Shown piece by piece: positions 1-5,943 of a stretch of DNA of 8,875 nucleotides. The position numbers were made by a program, and so were the translations under genes. Every line of letters begins with the position of its first letter. The stretch's first letter is position 1. A model generated the notes under the pieces. That model did not search any database and was not told where the DNA came from. It saw only the letters and a program-made list of their open reading frames with translations. The DNA is taken from the NCBI GenBank assembly GCA_964369725.1, contig CAYJGC010000059.1, forward strand, positions 1 through 8,875. Reading direction: 5' to 3'. The stretch comes from Paraeggerthella sp964369725. Lineage in GTDB: Bacteria > Actinomycetota > Coriobacteriia > Coriobacteriales > Eggerthellaceae.

Positions 1-112
1 GCAGGACAGAGACTTTGCGAAAAGAAACCAGGAGCACGTCAAAGCAGTCTGGCTTGTCGAATCGAAACAGTCCGATTAACGGCGGGCGACAAAGCCTCGT
101 TGCACCGAGTTT

Positions 113-175
113 CTATAGGGACAAAGCTTTCGCTACCTGAAAAGTGCACGCAAAACGTTGTAAGGGTATCGAACC
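113..175 (-). pseudogene. Possible relic of a second methyltransferase C-terminus
   Basis: Read on the minus strand and ending in a TAG at 115-113, this stretch encodes GSIPLQRFACTFQVAKALSL. The last residues of the intact methyltransferase are GQIPLDEGMEIVEALPL, also ending in TAG. The two share G-x-IPL and the final AL-x-L, with different spacing between. At DNA level 112-138 matches 176-202 at 22 of 27 positions, and all five differences are transitions. The relic begins immediately downstream of the intact gene but in a different frame, so readthrough would not extend the protein. I infer a decayed tandem duplication or the remnant of a replaced methyltransferase allele. The similarity is short and could be coincidence. 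Confidence 0.35.
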
Positions 176-176
176 T

Positions 177-1427
177 CTATAGAGGCAAAGCTTCCACTAT
201 CTCCATGCCCTCATCTAAAGGAATTTGCCCCAGTGAAGCAAGCACGCAGCGTCCTATATGATAGCCAAGATTCACTGGAACGGCATTTCCAATTTGCTTA
301 TACTGGCTAGCAAGACTTCCCTCAAACACCCAATTATCAGGAAATGTTTGAATTCGTGCATACTCGCGTACTTTCAAAGGGCGTGTTTCCGAAGGATGAC
401 ATCTCTCGGTCTGTTTCTGAGCTGGTGCACAGGTGAGCGTGAGACTGGGATGATCCCATGAAAGACGACGAGCCATCCCAGTTTTTCCGCCACCAAGATT
501 ATAGCTTCCTCCCATATATTCTCTTGCCACTTCATCAGGTAAATCTCTCCAGCAACCGCCTTCGGGAACCAGTTCCATAACTTTTTGTTTTTTGAGGGGA
601 TAGCTCTGACCATCTGAGTCGGGGCAATTCTTCAGCGCTTGCCTCATTGAAATAAAGTAGTCTCGCTCTCGCGGAAAAACAATAGGATTGTCTAAATCCT
701 TACGCACGGCGAAAAAAATGAGACGTTCACGCTTTTGAGGCACATCGAGATACTGAGCGCGCAAAATGCGATAATTTACACGATAGCCCAACTCATCAAG
801 CGTCGCTATCATAGTTTGCAAGGTTCTACCGCCATCATGTCTCTCGAGACCTCTTACATTTTCACCAATTGCAATTTTTGGCTTCACCTCTTGAATAGCA
901 CGTGCAAACTCGAAAAATAACGTTCCGCGTGTATCTTCAAAACCCTTTGACTTGCCAGCATAACTAAACGCTTGACAAGGAAAGCCGGCTTGAATTACAT
1001 CCGCATGGTAAGTATTAAAATCGATATTCTTTACGTCTCCAGCAACTATCGGCCAATCTAGGCTGTGGAGCTCGTTATTAGCCAACAATGTCTGCACGGC
1101 GTTTTGGTCAAGCTCGTTTAGCAGCACGTGCCTTATGCCAGCATTGCCAAATCCCAATGCCGTTCCCCCTGCACCAGCAAACAAATCGATACACGTTACG
1201 TCATCGTGCTTGTTCTTACTTTCAAGCACTTGATAATCAACCGCGTCACCCTCTCCCCGAATCTTGCTTTGGAGACGCTTTATTTCGTTTAGATTAAATA
1301 ACCGCTTCGACGTTTTGTCTCGAATAGCTTTAATTAGACCCAGCTTGTTCCACCTGCGAATTGTATCCGCCGAAACATCTAAAGCTTTAGCCGCCGCAGT
1401 TACGCTCACGTACTCAAATTCTTGCAC
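177..1427 (-). CDS. DNA (cytosine-5)-methyltransferase with N-terminal MerR-type HTH (Type II R-M)
   Basis: This 416-residue enzyme transfers a methyl group from S-adenosylmethionine to C5 of cytosine and should protect host DNA from the endonuclease encoded just upstream. Visible C5-methyltransferase motifs, in order: motif I DLFAGAGGTALGFG (81-94), motif IV GFPCQAFS with catalytic Cys151, motif VI ENV (189-191), motif VIII QKRER (231-235), a target-recognition region at about 241-347, motif IX RPLKVREYARIQTFPDNW (349-366) and motif X QIGNAVPVN (378-386). Residues 4-54 form an extra MerR-like helix-turn-helix (SVTAAAKALDVSADTIRRW), absent from minimal family members and probably regulatory. 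The start is GTG at 1427: GAGGG lies 4 bases upstream and an in-frame TAA directly precedes the GTG. The target is not readable from sequence alone. The Eco47II-like partner and the target-recognition/motif IX stretch suggest GGNCC or a related GGNNCC-like site, as inference. Confidence 0.93.
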   Translation of the reverse strand: MQEFEYVSVTAAAKALDVSADTIRRWNKLGLIKAIRDKTSKRLFNLNEIKRLQSKIRGEGDAVDYQVLESKNKHDDVTCIDLFAGAGGTALGFGNAGIRHVLLNELDQNAVQTLLANNELHSLDWPIVAGDVKNIDFNTYHADVIQAGFPCQAFSYAGKSKGFEDTRGTLFFEFARAIQEVKPKIAIGENVRGLERHDGGRTLQTMIATLDELGYRVNYRILRAQYLDVPQKRERLIFFAVRKDLDNPIVFPRERDYFISMRQALKNCPDSDGQSYPLKKQKVMELVPEGGCWRDLPDEVAREYMGGSYNLGGGKTGMARRLSWDHPSLTLTCAPAQKQTERCHPSETRPLKVREYARIQTFPDNWVFEGSLASQYKQIGNAVPVNLGYHIGRCVLASLGQIPLDEGMEIVEALPL

Positions 1428-1435
1428 TTACCCTC

Positions 1436-1469
1436 ACTTATAACCATTACCTATGCAATGGTTATAAGT
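1436..1469. promoter_or_regulatory. Perfect inverted repeat, probable operator of the methyltransferase gene
   Basis: Two perfect 13-bp arms, ACTTATAACCATT (1436-1448) and AATGGTTATAAGT (1457-1469), are separated by 8 bp. The repeat lies in the short gap between the endonuclease stop (1483) and the methyltransferase GTG (1427), 8 bases upstream of the start, and overlaps a candidate -10 element. No T tract follows on either strand, so it does not look like an intrinsic terminator. A dyad of this type is the expected target of a dimeric helix-turn-helix protein. The methyltransferase carries such a domain, so I infer autoregulation. Confidence 0.7.
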
Positions 1470-1472
1470 ATA
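1467..1472 (-). promoter_or_regulatory. Candidate -10 element for the methyltransferase gene
   Basis: The minus strand reads TATACT (5 of 6 to TATAAT) 39 bases upstream of the GTG start, just after the endonuclease stop. No good -35 is visible at 16-18 bp, so the promoter is weak or needs an activator. The element overlaps the outer end of the 13-bp inverted repeat, so a bound protein could block it. If used, it would give the methyltransferase transcription independent of the endonuclease. Confidence 0.4.
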
Positions 1473-1482
1473 CACAATACGC

Positions 1483-2181
1483 TTAATTCAAAGGAAGCGA
1501 GAGAGCAAAATACTCCTGCATTCCACTTGCATTGAATGAGTCTGTACCTATTACATCTTCAAGGATTGAAGGGAAAGCATGATAAAGTTCTTTTAAAGCA
1601 TGTTCTTTTTTAAAGGCTTTCTCATAAATAGTAACGCCATCACAGCAACGGATTGTTTCTTTAGCTGTTCTTCCTGATACATTCCATGGTCTATCATAGC
1701 GTTGAGGAGTTTTTGGCACAATCTGAACAAGATAGGCTGTTGTATCGTGCGCTTTTGCAAGCACGTCGAGTTTATCCCACATTTCCTTTTCATCCGAAGC
1801 TTTAATAGTGTTGAAGCGATTCTTAACCTCTATATAAATAGGCTTTGAACTGGGTGTTTCTCTGGCAATCAGATCAACAACGCCACCCGCAGTTCCCAAA
1901 CTTTCCCAACCTTCAGCAAGACCCAGTACCGACTGATGCCAATTTCCTACTGCATTTGATATTGATTTATTGATAAAACGAAGCTTTTCAAAAGCCATCA
2001 TACTTTGTGCATCTTGATCAAAAATAACCGCTTGAACCATGATAGTAAAGGGGTCAGGAGGCGAATCAGGACGAGCTTCTTGAGCCTTTGTTATAACACC
2101 ACTAAAACAGTGCTTGGTGACCTCGAACAATGCTTCTTCATCAATCCAATCCAAACCATAGGAATGGTTTCTTTCTGGCAT
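1483..2181 (-). CDS. Type II restriction endonuclease, Eco47II-like
   Basis: This 232-residue protein is the likely cleaving partner of the downstream methyltransferase. It shows a PD-(D/E)xK nuclease signature: GGVVDLIA with Asp103, then IEVK with Glu118 and Lys120, preceded by NWHQSVLG (80-87) and GWESLGTAGG (91-100). This arrangement resembles what I recall of the Eco47II family, which cuts GGNCC; assignment is from memory of the family, not a search. The start is ATG at 2181 because GGAGGAG (2193-2187) sits 5 bases before it; a GTG at 2196 is in frame but would place the ribosome site inside the gene. The gene precedes the methyltransferase on the same strand with 55 bp between them, an order that needs regulation to avoid premature cleavage. 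It is more AT-rich than the neighbouring helicase, which fits transfer of the R-M unit. Confidence 0.82.
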   Translation of the reverse strand: MPERNHSYGLDWIDEEALFEVTKHCFSGVITKAQEARPDSPPDPFTIMVQAVIFDQDAQSMMAFEKLRFINKSISNAVGNWHQSVLGLAEGWESLGTAGGVVDLIARETPSSKPIYIEVKNRFNTIKASDEKEMWDKLDVLAKAHDTTAYLVQIVPKTPQRYDRPWNVSGRTAKETIRCCDGVTIYEKAFKKEHALKELYHAFPSILEDVIGTDSFNASGMQEYFALSLPLN

Positions 2182-2186
2182 ATCAA

Positions 2187-2193
2187 CTCCTCC
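2187..2193 (-). promoter_or_regulatory. Ribosome binding site deciding the endonuclease start
   Basis: GGAGGAG on the minus strand, 5 bases before ATG at 2181-2179, is close to ideal. It falls inside the alternative longer reading from GTG at 2196, so the shorter 232-residue product is preferred. Confidence 0.8.
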
Positions 2194-2208
2194 CACTAGC
2201 GACTAAAT

Positions 2209-2240
2209 TTATAACCTAGCTCTTTAACCGTTAGGTTAAA
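2209..2240. promoter_or_regulatory. Cluster of inverted half-sites over the endonuclease promoter, probable operator
   Basis: TTATAACC (2209-2216) is identical to the core half-site of the methyltransferase operator. Next come TTTAACC (2223-2229) and its inverted copy GGTTAAA (2234-2240), a perfect 7-bp inverted repeat with a 4-bp spacer. TAACCTA (2212-2218) is also inverted as TAGGTTA (2232-2238) with a 13-bp spacer. The cluster lies between the predicted -10 and the endonuclease start, where a bound protein would block transcription. I infer regulation by the methyltransferase HTH domain, with different spacing and so probably different affinity from its own operator. Confidence 0.55.
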
Positions 2241-2248
2241 TTCTATCA
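2240..2248 (-). promoter_or_regulatory. Extended -10 promoter of the endonuclease gene
   Basis: The minus strand reads TGATAGAAT, an extended -10 (TGn followed by TAGAAT, 5 of 6). No convincing -35 is present at normal spacing, which extended -10 promoters can tolerate. It touches the half-site cluster at 2209-2240, and transcription would begin within that cluster. TATAAA (minus strand, 2212-2207) is an alternative -10. Confidence 0.45.
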
Positions 2249-2310
2249 TGCTGCACTCTATGACTATCTATCAACAAAATCCTTTTCGGCTAAAATAAGC
2301 TCCGTCTCCC

Positions 2311-2340
2311 CTGTCAAACATTTGTTCTATCAAGTATACT
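2311..2340 (+). promoter_or_regulatory. Promoter of the SNF2 helicase gene
   Basis: CTGTCA (2311-2316, 4 of 6 to TTGACA) and TATACT (2335-2340, 5 of 6) are separated by 18 bp and lie 41 bases upstream of the preferred ATG. The promoter is divergent from that of the endonuclease, about 65 bp away. Confidence 0.5.
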
Positions 2341-2381
2341 GAAATATTACATTTGTCGCACAGGTGAGAGGAACCAAAGAG

Positions 2382-5300
2382 ATGCTGTCGCGAGAAGAAA
2401 TTGAATCAGAGTGCTTTGGGCGCACATTCGCACGCGCCTGCACCATCGCAAATTCAGACCGTCACATCCTCACCAAGCAGGTTCGTTATGGCAGGCATGA
2501 AACTATCATCAGCGCTATCGTTTCAAGCTCTACAGGCTGGGATGAGAATTACCGCACCTCTGTTTCCTTTGATGAAGATGCTGATCTTATTGAAGAATAC
2601 AGCTGCACCTGTCCTGCCTTCGGCAATTACGGAGGCATGTGCAAACACTGCGCCGCCCTTGCTCTCTCGTACAACAAGGCGCCCCAAAAATTTATGGGGT
2701 ATCAATCAGTGCGTAAAGCACAGACATCACCTTGTCTCACCAACTTAATGAAACGCATTGACCAACAGGCAAACGAAATTAACCTGACCAACTGCATCTA
2801 TCTTGAGCCTTTTCTGTCTCATGAAGCCCGGAACTGGGTAGTAGATTTCAGGATTGTGGGCCCTCAAGGGTCTTATATTATTAAAAACATCTCGGATTTT
2901 ATTGACCGCGTCCGGGCGGGCGAACAATTCTCTTATGGTAAAAAACTTGCATTCACGCATGTACTGCCTGCTTTCACCACTCAAGGTCGCCGCGTTGTAG
3001 AACTACTGGAACGCGCAGTTACTTTACGTGAACAGTCTAGCGCAGCAGCCTACTGGCGCTACCAAATTAATAATGTCGTAGGACGCGAGCTGGAGCTTTC
3101 GGATTTAGAAGCGATTGAACTGTTTGACATCTTCACCAATCAAACGCTTACCGTCAAAGACTCTCGCCTTAAAGGGCTTCCTCCTGCTCATGCATCCGTC
3201 GAAGAAGCAGATCCTCGTATACCTATTTCCTTACAAGCTGCCGAACGCGATAGTTATCTTATTGCGAAAAGCTATGACGCCATTATTACAGCTCACGGTA
3301 CACGCATGTATGTTTACCAAAACGATATCTTTTATCGTTGTTCTCAAGAATTTGCCCAATGCGCTGATTTCCTGAAAAATGTACACAACAGCAGAGAAGA
3401 TTTCCTTTTAGTAGCAAAAGAGGACATGCCGCTCTTTTGCGCCACAGCCTTGCCCATTATTGAGAAGCATCTTCTGGTGCATACACCCGCAGAAATAGAC
3501 ACGTTTCGACCTATGCCCTGCTCGTTGGAGTTCTATTTTGATCGAGACAAAAGGGGCGTTTTGTGCGATGCTTGGGCAATCTATGGTGAAAAACGTTATC
3601 CTTTGTGTAGTTCTTCATCAGAAGAAAAGAACAAAGAACAAACAGCCGACGACGAGATTGGCCCTTTGCGCAATCAGCGAAAAGAAACGAAGGCGCTTAC
3701 GCTGCTGGAGCGCTACTTTGGCTCGCTGCATCCAAGTGCGCTTTTAGACTTTAGCAACGACGAAGCAATCGCGGCTCTAATTATGGGAGGACTGGCAGAA
3801 TTTCGCTCATTGGGAACGGTCTTTGCCACGCCTGCTTTTGATGCCCTTCTGCGCGACACAAAGCCCCAAATAACGATGGGTGTATCACTTACGGGTAACC
3901 TTATAAATCTGACGGTGTCTGCAGGGGATTTGCCCGCAGCGGAACTAGGAGCGCTTCTGTCAAGCTATCGCAAGCGCAAAACGTTTCACCGGTTGCGCAA
4001 CGGCGTCTTTTTAAACATCGAAGATTTCGACCTTGCCCAACTTGATCGATTGGCATCAGATTTAGGACTAACCTCAAAGCAGCTATCGTCAGGCACCATT
4101 GAACTGCCCGCTTATCGTGCTCTTTATCTTGATGAAGAAGCAGACCTTGAGCGAGACCGTTCATTTACTCGCTATGTAGAAGCGTTTCGCTGCGTCGATG
4201 AAACCTCCTACCAACTTCCACCATCGCTTGAAAGCACTTTACGCCCCTATCAAGCGGAGGGTTTTAGATGGCTGTCAGCTAGGTGCGACGCAAACTTTGG
4301 CGGCATTTTAGCAGATGAAATGGGGCTGGGTAAATCAATCCAGCTTATATCACTTTTGCTGGCAAGACAGGATGAGGCGCGGAAAACAGGTCCGAGCCTT
4401 ATAGCATGCCCCGCTTCTCTCGTATATAACTGGCTCGCAGAATTTGAGCGCTTTGCACCAGAGTTATCGGTATGCGCGGTGACCGGAACAAAACGCGAGC
4501 GAGCCAAAATAAGGGCTGTAGCTTTGGATAAATCAGAACCCTGTGATGTGTTAGTAACTTCATACGATTTGCTACGTATTGACTCAGCTGACTATACAAA
4601 ACATACCTTTTTCTGCTTTGCCATAGACGAAGCTCAGTACATTAAAAACCCAGCGACCCTCATAACGCGCGCTGTCAAGCGAGTTGAATCCCTGCATCGC
4701 TTTGCTCTTACGGGTACACCTATGGAAAATCGCTTAAGCGAACTATGGAGTATTTTCGACTTCCTTATGCCAGGACTTTTGGGTCCCTACTCTCGATTCC
4801 GCGAGCATTTTGAGGCTCCTATTATTGGCGGAGACGAAAACGTGTCACGCAGACTCCAATCTTTAGTAGGACCCTTTATGCTGCGGCGTCTGAAGAGTCA
4901 TGTTTTGCGCGATTTGCCAGAAAAGCTTGAGTCTTTTGTATACACGCCTTTAGAAAAAGAACAGCAGCGTCTCTACGGCGCCCATGAACAGCAACTAAGG
5001 GAAGATCTTACTACGCAACACAACGACAAGAACAAACCCCATCCTGAAAGAAGCAAAGTTGAAGTGCTTGCGGAGCTCACCAAGCTACGCCAACTTTGCT
5101 GTGACCCTCGCCTGCTCTATGAAAACTATACAGGGCATGCCGCTAAGCTTGACACCATTATGGAACTTATAGAGTCATCTCTTGATGCCGGAGAGAAAAC
5201 GCTGGTATTTTCTCAATTCACCAGCTTTCTTGCGCTCATTGCTGAATGCCTCGACAAGCACAACCTGCCGTACTACACCATCACCGGTGCTACTCCCAAA

Positions 5301-5651
5301 AAGAAACGCCTTGAACTTGTTAATGCGTTTAACGAAGATCAGACGCCCGTTTTTCTAATATCGCTCAAGGCGGGCGGAACAGGACTCAATCTTACCGGAG
5401 CTTCGGTGGTCATTCATGCCGACCCTTGGTGGAATGCGGCAGCACAAAACCAAGCAACCGACCGCGCGCATCGTATTGGGCAAACTCGCGTGGTAAATGT
5501 GGTACAAGTAATTGCAAAAGACACCATTGAAGAACGAATTGTGAAGCTTCAGCAGGCGAAAAGCGATCTTGCCAGTCAAGTAATCGGAGCAAGCGGCATC
5601 TCTCTCGCTACGCTATCACGCGAAGATCTCTTAGATCTTTTGCAAAAATAG
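2382..5651 (+). CDS. SWIM zinc finger / SNF2-family helicase
   Basis: This large, probably cytoplasmic ATP-dependent DNA translocase has about 1,089 residues. Order of parts: SWIM zinc finger near the N-terminus (C75-x-C77-x9-C87-x-H89), a long middle region of about 500 residues resembling the bacterial SNF2-associated domain, then two RecA-like lobes. Helicase motifs are ADEMGLGKS with Walker A Lys651, DEAQ (749-752), LTGTP (776-780), LKAGGTGLN (995-1003) and QATDRAHRIGQ (1024-1034), all characteristic of the Swi2/Snf2 group. The ATG at 2382 is preferred because AGAGGA (2367-2372) lies 9 bases upstream; an in-frame GTG at 2364 would add six residues but has no ribosome site. Stand-alone SWIM/SNF2 proteins are common in Gram-positive chromosomes and mostly of unknown role; related helicases also occur in phage-defence systems. 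It is divergent from the R-M operon, and a functional link is not shown. Confidence 0.95.
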   Translation: MLSREEIESECFGRTFARACTIANSDRHILTKQVRYGRHETIISAIVSSSTGWDENYRTSVSFDEDADLIEEYSCTCPAFGNYGGMCKHCAALALSYNKAPQKFMGYQSVRKAQTSPCLTNLMKRIDQQANEINLTNCIYLEPFLSHEARNWVVDFRIVGPQGSYIIKNISDFIDRVRAGEQFSYGKKLAFTHVLPAFTTQGRRVVELLERAVTLREQSSAAAYWRYQINNVVGRELELSDLEAIELFDIFTNQTLTVKDSRLKGLPPAHASVEEADPRIPISLQAAERDSYLIAKSYDAIITAHGTRMYVYQNDIFYRCSQEFAQCADFLKNVHNSREDFLLVAKEDMPLFCATALPIIEKHLLVHTPAEIDTFRPMPCSLEFYFDRDKRGVLCDAWAIYGEKRYPLCSSSSEEKNKEQTADDEIGPLRNQRKETKALTLLERYFGSLHPSALLDFSNDEAIAALIMGGLAEFRSLGTVFATPAFDALLRDTKPQITMGVSLTGNLINLTVSAGDLPAAELGALLSSYRKRKTFHRLRNGVFLNIEDFDLAQLDRLASDLGLTSKQLSSGTIELPAYRALYLDEEADLERDRSFTRYVEAFRCVDETSYQLPPSLESTLRPYQAEGFRWLSARCDANFGGILADEMGLGKSIQLISLLLARQDEARKTGPSLIACPASLVYNWLAEFERFAPELSVCAVTGTKRERAKIRAVALDKSEPCDVLVTSYDLLRIDSADYTKHTFFCFAIDEAQYIKNPATLITRAVKRVESLHRFALTGTPMENRLSELWSIFDFLMPGLLGPYSRFREHFEAPIIGGDENVSRRLQSLVGPFMLRRLKSHVLRDLPEKLESFVYTPLEKEQQRLYGAHEQQLREDLTTQHNDKNKPHPERSKVEVLAELTKLRQLCCDPRLLYENYTGHAAKLDTIMELIESSLDAGEKTLVFSQFTSFLALIAECLDKHNLPYYTITGATPKKKRLELVNAFNEDQTPVFLISLKAGGTGLNLTGASVVIHADPWWNAAAQNQATDRAHRIGQTRVVNVVQVIAKDTIEERIVKLQQAKSDLASQVIGASGISLATLSREDLLDLLQK

Positions 5652-5721
5652 AACTCTATAAAGAAGTTTGAGCTTTATCGTAGCACTCATGCCGCTTGAA
5701 GATCAATTCATCAGTTTAGTC

Positions 5722-5776
5722 TTCACTATTCCGCAAAAACCCCACCACAAGATGCAGGAATCAAAATTACTCCTGC
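5722..5776 (+). repeat. Left copy of a 55-bp exact duplication flanking an N run
   Basis: These 55 bases recur identically at 5877-5931, on the other side of a 100-N spacer, and both copies abut the Ns. Odd-length exact overlaps such as 55 are typical k-mer overlaps between de Bruijn contigs. The duplication is best read as an unmerged contig overlap and not as biology. Confidence 0.9.
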
Positions 5777-5876
5777 NNNNNNNNNNNNNNNNNNNNNNNN
5801 NNNNNNNNNNNNNNNNNNNNNNNNNNNNNNNNNNNNNNNNNNNNNNNNNNNNNNNNNNNNNNNNNNNNNNNNNNNN
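5777..5876. other. Assembly gap (100 N), probably artificial
   Basis: Exactly 100 N between identical 55-bp flanks. Collapsing the two flanks removes the gap and leaves a convergent intergenic region of about 137 bp (5652-5943 minus 155). Outside the hairpin, that region holds only a weak 6-bp stem at 5658-5678 and no gene I can support. Confidence 0.9.
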
Positions 5877-5931
5877 TTCACTATTCCGCAAAAACCCCAC
5901 CACAAGATGCAGGAATCAAAATTACTCCTGC
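5877..5931 (+). repeat. Right copy of the 55-bp exact duplication
   Basis: Identical to 5722-5776. This copy is contiguous with the kinase gene and carries the left arm and most of the right arm of the hairpin, so it is the one to keep when merging the two contigs. Confidence 0.9.
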
Positions 5932-5939
5932 ATCTTGTG
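5890..5939 (-). terminator. Hairpin terminator after the histidine kinase gene
   Basis: CACAAGATGCAGGA (5901-5914) and TCCTGCATCTTGTG (5926-5939) form a perfect 14-bp stem with an 11-base loop, starting 4 bases past the kinase stop codon. On the minus strand the stem is followed by GTGGGG and then TTTTT (5894-5890), so the T tract is displaced by 6 bases from the stem. On the plus strand no T tract follows, although the hairpin could still form in helicase readthrough transcripts. Confidence 0.6.
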
Positions 5940-5943
5940 ACTA

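Noticed and set aside
174..185. 12-bp perfect palindrome CCTCTATAGAGG at the methyltransferase stop
   Set aside because: Too short and loop-less for a terminator and no T tract follows; probably chance.
112..202. Two 27-bp similar units 64 bp apart, resembling a CRISPR repeat-spacer-repeat
   Set aside because: The units differ at 5 of 27 positions, only two are present, and the second lies within the methyltransferase coding end; gene-end duplication explains them better.
1436..1469. Inverted repeat as an intrinsic terminator of the endonuclease transcript
   Set aside because: The stem is AT-rich, no T run follows it on the minus strand, and it would cut off the methyltransferase; the operator reading fits better.
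2182..2381. Possible small regulatory (C protein) gene upstream of the endonuclease
   Set aside because: No open frame with a ribosome site and helix-turn-helix is seen in this 200-bp region on either strand.
5623..5639. 7-bp stem (AAGATCT/AGATCTT) near the helicase stop codon
   Set aside because: It lies inside the codons for the leucine/aspartate-rich C-terminus and has only a short T run; likely a by-product of coding sequence.
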